From contig NW_017264852.1 of NCBI RefSeq assembly GCF_000149955.1, positions 1-64,000 of the forward strand: a stretch of 64,000 bases of DNA, given 5' to 3'. Positions 23,457 to 34,374 of the stretch are shown here, piece after piece. Below the pieces are notes generated by a model. That model was not told the origin of the DNA and did no database searches. It saw nothing but the letters and a program-made list of their open reading frames with translations. Position numbers and translations under genes: made by a program. Positions within the stretch are counted from its first letter, which is position 1, and each line of letters starts with the position of its first letter. The DNA comes from Fusarium oxysporum f. sp. lycopersici 4287. Taxonomy: Eukaryota > Ascomycota > Sordariomycetes > Hypocreales > Nectriaceae.

Positions 23457-24569
23457 ATGACGGCCACTATCTCATCGATCCCCCACCTGCAATCCCCTAC
23501 TCTAACTCAGGATTGGGACGCGGACGGAATATCGACTCTATCTCGTCGTGATTTGACGTTGCCTGGCAACAATAATGGACATATTCCAAAGATTTGTGAG
23601 AAGTATCCAAGAACTCTACAAGATATCATAGACCTCACCAATCATATCTTGCGATACAGGATATCGCCACTGAATCACAATCACGACCAGAATCTGGATG
23701 AAGGATGTCAAAATATCCGTTCTAGCTTCAGCAAAGGCCTTCTCAGTAGCACGGTTCGCATATACGAGAGAAAGAGCGTAGAGTCTCCTCTCCGCCAGGC
23801 AGCTAACCCTCATGCTGGCGTTTTCAGATATGATGACAACCCACCAAGAGGGCTGAGAAAATATACTGGAAAATATGAGGTGCTCGGGACCTATGCCGAC
23901 AACGTCCACAGAAAGTCGAATGAACAGATCCGACCAGCTCTGCGTTCACGCCGTCATCATCGGTCTCCAGGCACACTCCCGCTTTACAAATCGGTTCGCT
24001 TCGACTCAGCCCTGGAGAATATTATCTATTTTCATGAGATGGACCGTCCCTTCGATGTGAGGAAAGATACATCACCTGTCACAGATTGTGACGAAACCGA
24101 TTTGTTCCCACCCCCATATAAGAGTCTCAAAAAAAGGACATCGTTTTATGAATGGGAGTTATTTACCCCTAACTTCCCTCATCATACTACCGCTCGTGAA
24201 ACCATGCCCGTCAGGCTTGAGAGGGTATCTCTTTGCAATGATCAAATGGCTATACTAGGCTCTGTTATAGTGGCCAACTTGGCTTTCGAAAAGTCAGTCG
24301 TCTGCCGTTTTACATTCGATTTCTGGAAAACTATTTGGGAAACTACAGCTAAATACGATCATGAGACATTCAATATTGGCGAAATACCCGGATATGATCG
24401 ATTTGTTTTCTCTATAATGCTGGCTAATACCGTTGACTTTGAGGCACAACCTTTATTCCTTTGTATACGCTATGATGTTAATGGACAAGAATACTGGGAT
24501 AATAATTCCGGTACCAACTTTCAAGTTGATGTTATAAAGAGATATCTCTGCTGGGGTAATAAAGGGTAG
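23457..24569 (+). CDS. PP1 glycogen-targeting regulatory subunit (CBM21), short form
   Basis: Single-exon protein of 370 residues. Two features define it: a protein phosphatase 1 docking motif KSVRF (residues 178-182, RVxF type), and a C-terminal CBM21 carbohydrate-binding domain at about residues 245-365 (VRLERVSL, ILGSVIVANLAFEKSVVCRF, WDNNSGTNFQVD). Family members (Gac1/Pig2 in yeast, PPP1R3 in animals) bring PP1 to glycogen synthase and phosphorylase. The familiar fungal orthologue is about twice as long, with a long Ser/Pro-rich N-terminus; this one has a short, unrelated-looking N-terminus of about 130 residues. It is therefore probably a paralogue or shortened copy rather than the housekeeping gene. 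No stops or frame breaks are seen. The ATG at 23457 is the first in frame. Confidence 0.8.
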   Translation: MTATISSIPHLQSPTLTQDWDADGISTLSRRDLTLPGNNNGHIPKICEKYPRTLQDIIDLTNHILRYRISPLNHNHDQNLDEGCQNIRSSFSKGLLSSTVRIYERKSVESPLRQAANPHAGVFRYDDNPPRGLRKYTGKYEVLGTYADNVHRKSNEQIRPALRSRRHHRSPGTLPLYKSVRFDSALENIIYFHEMDRPFDVRKDTSPVTDCDETDLFPPPYKSLKKRTSFYEWELFTPNFPHHTTARETMPVRLERVSLCNDQMAILGSVIVANLAFEKSVVCRFTFDFWKTIWETTAKYDHETFNIGEIPGYDRFVFSIMLANTVDFEAQPLFLCIRYDVNGQEYWDNNSGTNFQVDVIKRYLCWGNKG

Positions 24570-25140
24570 CTATAACCAGCTTTTGCGTGTGCAGTCAACC
24601 AGGGTTCCGAAGACAGGGTGGAAAAAAAGAAAAGGCCAAAATATTAACACGCTTTTATTCGCACCTGCGATTTAACTTTACGCAGCCGCTTGCACCAAGT
24701 TTCAAGGCATTTTAGGTCCCACTAAGGGACAGAGAGCGATAGTGTCTAAATAATTAGAATTTTGCGCCATAGCTGTTATTATGTTATGGAGACAATTTGT
24801 GTAGCTTATAAAGGGAACTCGCGAAATCTCAGCCTATTTACATTTCTCCCGGCATTGATAAATCGGCATTGATCCGACAACACACCACTGTTTCCGGTTA
24901 TATCGCATCTAGTTATGTACCAGGCTCGTTTGCACTTCGATGGCCTCGAGCCAGTCTGTTTAAAGCCATCGATATCAGCTAGGATAATAGTAGATTTTGC
25001 GACTGTGTTCACAAGTGTAAACTATTCGCGAATAAATAGCGAGATCTTCATTTTTATCTTTCTGGTAATTATACTCACTATCACAACGTGTCTCAAACTC
25101 TGAGTGCCATCCATATACCCAAGATTCGAGTTGCAGCCAT
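24570..25140. other. Intergenic, nothing recognised
   Basis: Separates two convergent genes. No coding signal seen on either strand. Confidence 0.5.
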
Positions 25141-25977
25141 CTAGGTCTGCGGTCGATTTCCTTTCTCAGCCGCATTCTCTCGGTCATTGACTACACGTTC
25201 GACAGCAGTTTCAATATCTTCAGCGCCATCAAGCATATCCAGCCAGGCTGTCCGCACCGTCTCATGCTCAAGCAACGACACAATAACTTCAGCTACAGAT
25301 GCCCGGCTAACACTACCCCTCGACGTTGTAGTTTTTCCAAGCTCGATCAACCCTGCGGGTTCGTCCGACAGTATGCCCAGGCGAAGACTTATCCCCGAGA
25401 AGTTAGCTCGGGTGGACGCCTCTTGAAGAAGTATCTCATCTGCTGCTAATTTAGCTTGACAGTAGCTCAAGAGACCGCCTCTCTGCATCTCTTGAGCGTA
25501 TATCCAGGCGTCCTCATCCCACCAACTAGGTCGCTCTCGGCGACAGTTAATATACGAAATAAGAAGTAATTTTTTAACAGTCGGCATTTGGACTGCAGCT
25601 TTAATAAAGTTAATAGCAGCATCTCGGTCGATCGCAAACGTCTAGCGAGGTTTATTAGGCGTTATATTCGATTGAGTTGACATATTTCTTACTTGGTCAG
25701 GCCTTGCCTCCCCACCTGCTCCAGCGCACCAAACAACGGTATGTGGTTTGACTTCATCGAGGATCGATCTTGCCTGGGAAGTATCGTGGACATGTTCCAA
25801 ATTACGGACCAGCACGTTTAAATCTCCCTGGTCAGCAGTGGCTAGGCTGTTGATCTCGGAGACTTGATCCTGACTCCGAATGAGACTAGTGACGGTCCAC
25901 GACTTCTTGAGTAGTTGCTGCGTAAGGATCTGAGCAATCCTTCCATGGCCGCCGATGATCAGGACGTGTCGACTCAT
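25141..25977 (-). CDS. NAD(P)-binding atypical SDR family protein
   Basis: Exon 1 (25977-25693) and exon 2 (25641-25141) join in phase across a 51-bp intron with GTAAGA donor and CTAATAA branch-like sequence, giving 261 residues. The N-terminus is a Rossmann fold with HVLIIGGHGRIAQ (GxxGxxG type), then VVWCAGAGG after strand 4 and, in exon 2, FAIDRDAAINFIKAA and KKLLLISY. This is the layout of NAD(P)H-binding atypical short-chain dehydrogenases (NmrA-/YwnB-like, PF13460 type), which lack the classical YxxxK pair and act as reductases or redox sensors. I start at the ATG for MSRHVLI; the frame extends a little further only with a TTG. Substrate unknown. Neighbour 26957-27796 is another dehydrogenase on the same strand. 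Confidence 0.8.
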
Positions 25978-26956
25978 TGTAGAAGCTGCCAATCTCTCTG
26001 GCGGCGTGTTTCGGCGATTGCCTGAGAGTGGTTCATTACTGAGATAGGCAAGCCTTTGTTAAGGCAAATATAATAGACCGCGCAGAAATCCCCCCCTATG
26101 AAATCTCGGCGCCAGGGAGGAAGGCACTAAAGCAGCTGATAAGTAATAGCGTAAATCATGCTATGGTGACGATGCGGTGTCGAATAATGATGAAATGGCA
26201 GCTTTACTACGTCATTAAGTAGTCATGAGCCACAGGATATTAGGCGCGTTACTCTCCGTATACGAAGACAGAATTCCCAGATGCTCATTCGTCAACCTGG
26301 CAACTTAAAGTCCCGCTATGATCTGAACCAAGCCACATGGTGGGAAGATTATGACAAAAAATATTCAATAATAATCGACTTAGGAACGTGAAAATAATTT
26401 ACCCATTCAGCTGTTTCTCAAGTTATTGGCGTCCCTCAAACCGTGTGGCCGAGTAACTCTTTTCTGGCAGCAGCTATGAGCCCCGCATGTCACAACTGTT
26501 ACCTTACCCTTCCAGATGAACCAGGAAACTGTGGATTCACTGGGGCCCGACGGCCGATCCAGTTCCATAATGAAGACTAGTCATTGAATTGTTGCAGGAA
26601 GAAACTCGGGAACCATTGATATCAGGCAAACTTAGAGCTAATCAAATATGTTCTGTCATCTCTATTATTTTGCAAAAATGAATATATGAATGCCCTACCT
26701 GTATGTCAAATTATGTGATTAAAGGCTCTGATCATTAGCCGATAATTGTATGCGGAAGAAGCCGAGTTACGCCGGAGCCTAATGAGTAGCAATCAACTTC
26801 ATGCAGACACCGACTAGGGTAATGAGAAGGGTAAGATAGTCAGTCAAGCCAAATACAGCGTCCGGTTCAGTATTAAATATTATTCGTTCAGAAAACCTAA
26901 CATTATAGTTCAAAACGACCCTTCAAGAAGCCTCATCGTCTGCATAACTTGTTCTG
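25978..26956. other. Intergenic between two dehydrogenase genes
   Basis: No gene seen. One motif copy, ATGATCTGA, at 26318-26326. Confidence 0.5.
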
Positions 26957-27796
26957 CTAAACCAACTCAAGGATTGGATCGCTAAACCGGGATGCTGCAG
27001 TAGCACCACCATCGATGACAAAATCTGCACCGTTAATAAAGCTTGCATCCGGGCCTGACAAGAAAGCGACAAGACTTGCAACCTCATCAGCGCAGCCGGC
27101 TCTGGGAATCGGAGTCTCCGGAATCATCTTTCTTAACCGATCTCCCAACTCTGAATCTAACTCCTTTCGTATCATTGCCGTCATGATCACACCCGGACTG
27201 ATTGTGTTCAGTCTCACTCCTTTCTTTTGTCCTTGTCGAATTGCAGCCTGCATGCGAACGATGTTTCCCCACTTGGAAATGCCGTATGCCAGCTCAGGTG
27301 AACCCTCTAGGTCGGTAGCATCGTGACCTAGTAGTTGTTCTCTTGGGGATGTCGCGAGATGCTTCTCCAGCTCAGGACTAATAGCCTTCTGGACCAAATA
27401 GCCAGCTATACTTGCAATAGAGATCAACGAGGAACCAGGAGGCATAACCTCAAGGAAGACGTCAATGACATTAGCTGTTCCGAGCAGGTTGACCTCGAAG
27501 ATCCTTCGAGCAGTACCCATCCCGGGGGAAATACCAGCGGTATTCACTACTGCGTTCAACCTAGCCGCCTCGGAAGCGATCTTGGCGAGATTTTTGACAG
27601 AATCATTGCTTGACACGTCAACAATATGAGTTTGTACTTCGTGCCCATCACTTCGGAGGGAAGATGCAGCAAAATCGAGGACTTTCGGCGAGTTATCGGC
27701 AAGAAAAACGAGGCGTCCTGCCCCAAGGCGACGGGCAATGGCGAGGCCCATGCCGCCGGCACCGAGCACAAGTAGTCCACTTCGAGATGAAGCCAT
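26957..27796 (-). CDS. Classical short-chain dehydrogenase/reductase
   Basis: Single-exon 279-residue SDR starting at ATG 27796. The cofactor site reads VLGAGGMGLAIARRL, a slightly altered TGxxxGxG; NTAGIS stands for NNAG; the catalytic Ser lies in SLISIASIAGY and the YxxxK pair in AYGISK. After it come SPGVIMTAM and the C-terminal SGPDASFINGADFVIDGG typical of classical SDRs, which oxidise or reduce alcohol, sugar or steroid-like carbonyls with NAD(P). The insertion between catalytic Ser and Tyr (about 30 residues with LLGHDATDLEG) is of the kind seen in fungal secondary-metabolism and xenobiotic SDRs. No frame damage. Substrate cannot be told from sequence. Confidence 0.88.
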   Translation of the reverse strand: MASSRSGLLVLGAGGMGLAIARRLGAGRLVFLADNSPKVLDFAASSLRSDGHEVQTHIVDVSSNDSVKNLAKIASEAARLNAVVNTAGISPGMGTARRIFEVNLLGTANVIDVFLEVMPPGSSLISIASIAGYLVQKAISPELEKHLATSPREQLLGHDATDLEGSPELAYGISKWGNIVRMQAAIRQGQKKGVRLNTISPGVIMTAMIRKELDSELGDRLRKMIPETPIPRAGCADEVASLVAFLSGPDASFINGADFVIDGGATAASRFSDPILELV

Positions 27797-29245
27797 TGCA
27801 AATTAGTTTGAGAACATATAATGGCGAGATGGCCGACGCTGGTTTACCCACGTCAATGAAAAATGGTCCTTGTTTGCAATAAATATAGTCCATATTCCTC
27901 TGCCCACCCTAGAATACGTTCGTCAACGGATCAGATGATTAGTAGCAGTGGCTCGGCAGCTCGGAGGCCCCCGACTCGTTAGAGTTGACAAGAGATGGGC
28001 CCACCATTAGATCAGATCATAGGCTGCAGCACACCAAACTCTCTCTACCTCAACAAGGGTAAAATATACAGAAATAGGGTTTCCAGATTATATCATGACT
28101 ACGAAATGATTCATTGAAACATGCGATATAGGGTCCAAAGGTTGCGGTTGATCTGACTACGTCGTAAGACGACTGGTAAGGGTGCATCAGCCAAGGAAAG
28201 GGGGGGCTCATACGAGTCTGAACTCTAATAGCCTGAAGGAGGTGCGGAGGCCTGATGACAATGTGGTGGATCTAACATGAATACCCATTGATGACTAGGA
28301 ATTTCCGGGGAGAATGTGAAGAGGAAATTAATCAAAATCTCGTAAGTGAACCTTGGATCTGCATCTATACACGAACTCGTGATCTATCAGGAGACAGACA
28401 CTAAAGCATGTCATGGAATGCACGTCGGGGGGACGTTGAATTGAAGAAGCCGTGATGCGTCCCTATGTCTTGTTCACCTGGCATTTAAGGTCTTCGGGTT
28501 CTAACACTAAAATACATTCTAGAGTCGTCTGAAACTCATAGCGAGCATCTTACACCCATCATAAAGTCCGGACACGCCCCTCAGCTGTTGTCAAACTTCG
28601 GTTCTGTTCATTTGAGCGCATCAGAACCGCTTACCGACGAGCAATATGCTCCCGGTCATACCAGGCCCTATGTGCCCACTATCTTCTAGGAGATACATAG
28701 GTAGAACTTCTTAATAGATTAGGAATATAAGCAATGTGATATAGCGAGTTATGAATCGAGAAATTGCTGGTGCTTCTATCGCAGGTTGAAATAAGGGGGC
28801 GACAGGTATCTTTTAATCAATGCATTTTAATTGGCTATAACCCCCTGCTGTGACCTGGCGGGAGGTTCAACATAACTCAAGGGATACGTTAGCATGGCAT
28901 CGAGGCGGTAGAAATGGACTTCTTTTGTATCAATATCAATATCAACATGACACTCATTCAGAATTACTATTCTATGAAGCCTATCGAACGTAAAAATAGT
29001 ATATACATAGACGAGCCACTTGATCTCGTGAACGAAAGCCTGGATCATCTGTTCGTATACGCTTCATATTGCGTTTACTGGCTGCGGAGCTCAGTGGTGA
29101 GTTGTAGAGTGGCGTGAATAGTTAGGCCTTCCGGAAGGTTTGGTCACTAGAGCTCTAAAATTTGAGGACAGGAAGGTTTTAATTCACAGTCAACCAAAAT
29201 ATTCCTAATTACATGAAATGGCATCGTAAATAAATAGTCAGTAAT
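27797..29245. other. Intergenic, nothing recognised
   Basis: No gene supported. One motif copy at 28012-28020 (TCAGATCAT). Confidence 0.5.
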
Positions 29246-32101
29246 TTAATAATTGCACATGACTTGGTTGTAGGTCGAGAAATGATTGACTGAGAACGTC
29301 CAGGTTCCATCCTCCTTGCTATAACTCTGAAAACTTGTTCCCGCAACGCTTTTCGGGCGCTCAATATGGCTCGCAACTTGACGCCTGGCCTCATCCTCTG
29401 ACAGATCTTGTCCTTTTGTCTTCTTTCGAGGCCACGAACTTTCCAAGGAAATTGAAGCAGGAAAATTAAGGCCCTCGCCAGGAGGGGAATTGAGTCCAAA
29501 GGAGTCGGGGTAGACCGTTGCTGATCGACTTTCAAGTATGACAAGACCACCGAGCAAACTCTCAAGGTCAATGCCCGTAAAGTCAACTGGATGTTTGAAG
29601 CGAATGACACCAACGTTCTCCCGGCCCATGGTCAAGTCCGTCACCCTTTTGCGCTGATCTTTGTCCATAGCCAGAATGTCTTCCTTTGAAGGTCGCATCC
29701 AGTACTCGCCGCCGGGAATCGGCCGCTGTACTTTCATCGTTTTGTTTTGTTCCACATTCGCTTCGTGATCTGATATTACCAGAGTGTTACCTGGGCTGGT
29801 TGGACTACTAGTATGTTCGCTGGTTTCAGTCTTAGTGCCTGGCGTTTGGCTCTTTGCCCCTCCTTCCCTACCGGGGTCGGCAATGCCAGTTAATGCCGTT
29901 GTGCCGATACTCTCTTTTTGACCCCTGCGGTTAGAAGAACTCACTAATAGATCTCGACCTCGGTCTTGATCAATCTCGAGTGTCTTTAGCTGCTTAGAGA
30001 TCTGTGAGAGGGATTTCTCGACTATGTTAAAGCCCTTTCTATGGCCGCCGGTTGATATTGTGTCTTCGCCGGTGCGACGTTGGTCAGAGCCTCTTCTAGA
30101 TGGGCTCCTGGTCAGTTCATGGCCTAGGTCTGGAGGTCCCATCCAGTCGGAGCTCAGAAGTGTTCTTTTGACTGGGTATGACGCGGGATACAAAGCATGA
30201 CGAAAGCTGGACCTAGGAGAGCCTAGGGACATATGACAAGGTGCCAATCTAGGGCTTCTAAAAGAAAATCCAGCGGGTACGGATTGGCTTCTGGGTTTAC
30301 CCTTGCTTGCCCGCCGCACGGCCAGGGGGCCTTCGTCCTGCTGTTGCTGCTTCTCCTCTGTCGTCAAGAATAGCCAAGGTGGTCCGTAGGCAGTAATTTC
30401 GTCAATTTTGGCGAACAATTGTGGTTGAATGGTTGCACGACTAGCATCTTGTAATGGTTGCTGAATGAGCCTTGTGTTACTAGAAGGCCTTCCAGGAACC
30501 TGGTAATAAAGATTGCCAGTCTGTCCATATTCAGTCTGTTGACCGAATGGTTGAGGAACTTGAATCCTACCAACTGGCATCTCTGTGCTGGGGAATTGTG
30601 TTGCCTGCTGCCCAGCCTGAGTAGTCGAGTACCTGTCAGTAACCCAAGGTCTTTGACTTGTGCTTGAGGGCCCTGAAAGAGCGGATACTTGGGTAGCCGC
30701 TGATGCAAATGGATTAGGAGCAGTGCTCAAATCTGTCCTAAAAATAGATCCGGTAGGCGGCTGGCTACTGCTTGGCCTTTGTGCTTCAGCAAAAGATGTC
30801 GATCCTTGTGCTTGTTGTTGACTTGGGGCCTGGAAAATGGAAGGACTCGACCACGAAGTGTGACTCTCTTGTGGAGCACTACCATACCAGGGCCGTTGAG
30901 AAAAACCGAATCCCGGGCTTCCAGAAACTCCGAAATCTCTTTGGCTACTTGTTGGCCTTTGAAAACCGTCCGGCTGAGTCCCAAACACACTTGGACCCTG
31001 AGACTTTGGACCCCAGACGAAGGTTTCGCTGGCCTTGGTCTGTCCGAAGGGCGAAGTGGTTGTGGTAGCGGATCCAAAACCAGTACCAAACGCACCCTGT
31101 TGGGAGCCGATTCCAAATGTCTGAGGTGGACCAGAAGCACTTCTCTGCATTGATGTACCAAAACCGGTTCCAAAACTTGGGCCGCCGAACCCAAATGATG
31201 GACCGTACCGGTGACCGAGGGCATAATCTGCAAGCCTCAGCTCTTCCTGTGAGAAGTTCTTGTATGGACCTTGGAAGCAAAGATTTTGATAGGAACTCTT
31301 CTGCCTGTTGCCTAGCTCACTTCCAACAAATGGGGAGAATGGCTGCTTTGAAGTATCCGTCGCAAGGATTCCCCAGGCCCAACCACCAAAAGACTGACTC
31401 GGAGCGCTGAAAACGGAGGTCGTAGGGGTCCTGAATCTTGTCCAAGCATTTGAGCGGAACCCGGCTGTACTTGGGCTCATTCCTGTGCTGAAGCCCGTCT
31501 TCTTTGCGCTTGAACCGAAGAACCCGCCCCCAAACCCGGTCGGGTCGGCATGATTTGTGACATTACTTGTGCCAGGATCGCTGAGTACAGTTAACCCTTG
31601 TGTGTTACTGTGATGCTCAAGCCAGCCAGTGCCGGTTGTTGTGGGCGGGAATGTGGGCGCCGAGCTGGACAACCTGGGTCCAAGCGAACTGACGGGATCT
31701 GGAAAAGCTTGACTTAGTATGATAAACTCTGAGCGAGAAGGGTTATTTATTATAGTTTGCTGCTGTATTCTCTTTTTATTACTCGGGTAGACATTAGATA
31801 ACTATAAATAACTAAATAACACTTGGCGCGAAAGGGATCTTACCTCCCGAAGCTCCATATAATGATTCGCGTGTGGTAGCAAAAGGTCCAGTGGAAGATG
31901 GCGTGCCAGAACCAAAATCCCACCTACTGGGATCTACGATAAGTTAATTGCTGAAAAAGGCGGTATTTCTGCTTCATGAGAGGGAAGAGCAAGCTCGCAG
32001 GATATCTTACGGCTGGAGTTGTGAATGTTTGATCCAAATGCGTCACAGCCGGTCGGTAGCTGTTGCCATTGCCCGAAAGGCTTCTTACCGAATTCAGACA
32101 T
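29246..32101 (-). CDS. Nup98-type nucleoporin: FG repeats, GLEBS, autoproteolytic domain
   Basis: Three exons (32101-32011, 31933-31844, 31698-29246) with in-phase GT-AG introns encode 877 residues. Domains in order: an N-terminal Phe-Gly-rich segment; a GLEBS motif at about 195-226 (QEELRLADYALGHRYG), which binds the mRNA export factor Gle2/Rae1; a long FG/Gln/Ser-rich disordered region; a basic Ser-rich linker; and a C-terminal Nup98 autoproteolytic (peptidase S59) domain from about 725 (EYWMRPSKEDIL, RSATVYPDSFG, GEGLNFPASISLE, GTWTFSVNHFS). The autocleavage triad His-Phe-Ser is present at 866-868, but only nine residues follow. Filamentous fungi usually carry Nup98 fused to Nup96, so this stand-alone form resembles yeast Nup100/Nup116 or a diverged paralogue. 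It would sit on the nuclear pore and form the transport barrier. No frame damage. Confidence 0.88.
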
Positions 32102-32660
32102 TGTGAAAAGTGAATTGCGTCATCGCCGCATGGGGGCGACTTCCAGAACTTATGTTTGAATCAGTTGCGGATGGTTAGGAGCATGCTCCTATATCATCTG
32201 ATCGCAATATGATCTGACGGTTGCAGATAAATGCAGGAAAAGGTGGTGTGGGGTAGGCGAGAAGACGACAGATTGTAAGCCCAAAAGCACTGCCATGTCA
32301 CTAGCAGATACACCTTGTGGCATGATTTATGCCTGTAAAGAATGTATGCCTGGAGCCATACTAGACTATGATTGGGATAGGTTCACAACTACAAAACGGA
32401 CTTTTATTAGCCTGATCATTAGCCTACAAGACATACCAGCCTAGTCTGGGGTTAAAAACAAATATGATATGGGGTCGTAAGCATACACAGAGACAGCTCC
32501 TTAGTTCCCTCCTGCAAGAACATGGTTAGTATCAAACCGATGGGTGTTAACCGATGTACATGTACGTTGTTACTCGAGGATTGACAAAGTCTCTCCTACA
32601 CCACTTTATAGGCATGTGCATACTACCTAAAGAATCTCCGAGACTAGAATCTATGTATAA
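32102..32660. other. Upstream region of the nucleoporin gene
   Basis: No gene seen; ends at a sequence gap. One motif copy, ATGATCTGA, at 32209-32217, about 110 bp upstream of the nucleoporin start. Confidence 0.5.
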
Positions 32661-32773
32661 NNNNNNNNNNNNNNNNNNNNNNNNNNNNNNNNNNNNNNNN
32701 NNNNNNNNNNNNNNNNNNNNNNNNNNNNNNNNNNNNNNNNNNNNNNNNNNNNNNNNNNNNNNNNNNNNNNNNN
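32661..32773. other. Assembly gap (113 N)
   Basis: Run of unknown bases at the left edge of the AT-rich block, where assembly commonly fails. Confidence 0.99.
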
Positions 32774-33370
32774 ACTACCTTCAATATATAAATTATATTT
32801 TATTAATACTTTTATAAAAATTAGCTTATTAGCTATTAATAAGTCTTTTTATTTAAGTATACTTAACCTACTTCATTTGTTATTAAAAGATATAATACTT
32901 TATAACTACTTAACATATATTTTATAATTTTAAAAATATTAAACTTAATATAAATTAGTCTACTTATTTAAAACTTATCTTATTATAATAAGGTTTTATT
33001 ATATTAAAATTTACATAAATCTTAATATTACATTAATATCTTAGTAATAATACTAAATCTAATATAAAAAAGAGGCTTACTTATTTAATTAAATAATTGT
33101 ATAAATTATACTTTATTTTTATATAAATTTATATATAGAATTTAAAAAGTAAAATTTAATTTATATTTAAATAAGAGACTTAAAACTAAAAAGAAAGAAA
33201 AAGGTTAGATATAAAGAAAAGTAAAAATACAAGGAGGGGTACTAATACCTCTATAGATTAAAAGTATCCTAGTATATTTAAGTATCTCTACCTTAAATAG
33301 TTTAATTGGCATCTACCTTATATTTTATTTATCTACCTGGCGGTTAGATAGATAGATAGATAACCTACAC
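32774..33370. repeat. AT-rich block, probably RIP-degraded repeat
   Basis: Nearly pure A/T sequence to about 33330 with very few G or C, in sharp contrast to both flanks, ending in a short GATA microsatellite (TAGA repeated, about 33343-33362). No coding content remains. The pattern is that of a heavily mutated transposon; a LINE relic lies 370 bp to the right and may be a less mutated part of the same insertion. Confidence 0.75.
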
Positions 33371-33739
33371 TAGATAACAGTAATTCTGAGGAACATGGAT
33401 CCGACTCGGTGTGGTAAAAAGGGACAAGGCAACCGAACATCTGTTTGCGACCATAACTCCGTGCCCACTTATACTTGCCGCATCCCTCGCGAACTGAGCC
33501 CAAGCCTCCTACTTATCTTTTGACCCTCGTGAGTTCTAGCCTGGCCACCATTCGAAGGCGCTAGTCGCCCGCTGACATGAAGGCATCGCGACGACGTCCT
33601 TCATAGAAGCATGAGACGACAGAAACCTCCAAAGAATGCCGAATCTTGATGCAACGATAGCGGCTCTAAAGAACAACTGGGCTTGTTTCGGGCTGCCTTG
33701 GCGGTTGAGCGTCAGGGTCTGTGCAGCCCACATCAGCCT

Positions 33740-34050
33740 CGAGAGTAATATGCAAGACTAAACAGCTTTCTGCGCAGGATCGGTGCATCGGAATCGGATA
33801 CGTGCGAATCTGATTAAGCATCTGAGACAGTTGAGCATTTTCTATTTCGATGTGTAAGGTGCACAACGGAACGGGAAGACATGCTGAAATGCTCACGAAC
33901 AAGGATGGGAAACCTGTCGTTCTTCTTGGGAGGAAAGGCAGCGTCTGACGGTGACAAATAGGCGCAAGACATGCAGGGCAGTACGGGCGATGATCAAATT
34001 TGCCCCTGCAACAGGGAGGCATGATAGGGACCAAAAGTCTCAAGCACACT
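33740..34050 (+). mobile_element. Tad-like LINE retrotransposon 3' relic
   Basis: One frame reads the C-terminal zinc-binding segment found after the reverse transcriptase in fungal non-LTR retrotransposons: ARLNSFLRRIGASESDTCE, ASETVEHFLFRCVRC, then NLSFFLGGK and MQAVRAMIKFA. It is interrupted by TAA at 33815 and TAG at 33959; the second is where Trp is expected. No reverse transcriptase core is readable upstream. A dead fragment. Confidence 0.75.
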
Positions 34051-34374
34051 AGCTATTCAGATCGAATCCCACTAACGTTGCACAGTCTCAGTTTGACAGA
34101 CCGTGCTTCAGCTGCTGAGGATAGGATGCTGAACACTAGGAGAAATTGGCCTTCAAGCACGCCTGTCAGCGCATCTACATCAAGTTGGACCAGTCATTCA
34201 AAGTGAAATATCAGTATTTGTTTGCTTTTGATCAATCTGAGTAAACTATACATAGTAGAAGAAGAGGGATAACTGTCTAAGGATCGTAATCGCGACGCCT
34301 CAAAGAAGGCTCGCGCAGAGTGGACGTGAAAGGAAACCATTGCCCAAATCATTCATCATCAGTCTTGGTCATGA

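Noticed and set aside
26450..26480. TGGCCGAGTAA, resembling a tRNA A-box
   Set aside because: No B-box at a suitable distance and no cloverleaf could be drawn.
30364..31410. Multiple frames on both strands inside the nucleoporin
   Set aside because: Shadows of the Gln/Ser/Phe-Gly-rich coding sequence; the long spliced minus-strand frame explains them.
26729..32424. 13-bp sequence CTGATCATTAGCC shared between 26729 and 32412
   Set aside because: Shared 13-mers at unrelated places are expected by chance in 64 kb, and the flanks do not match.
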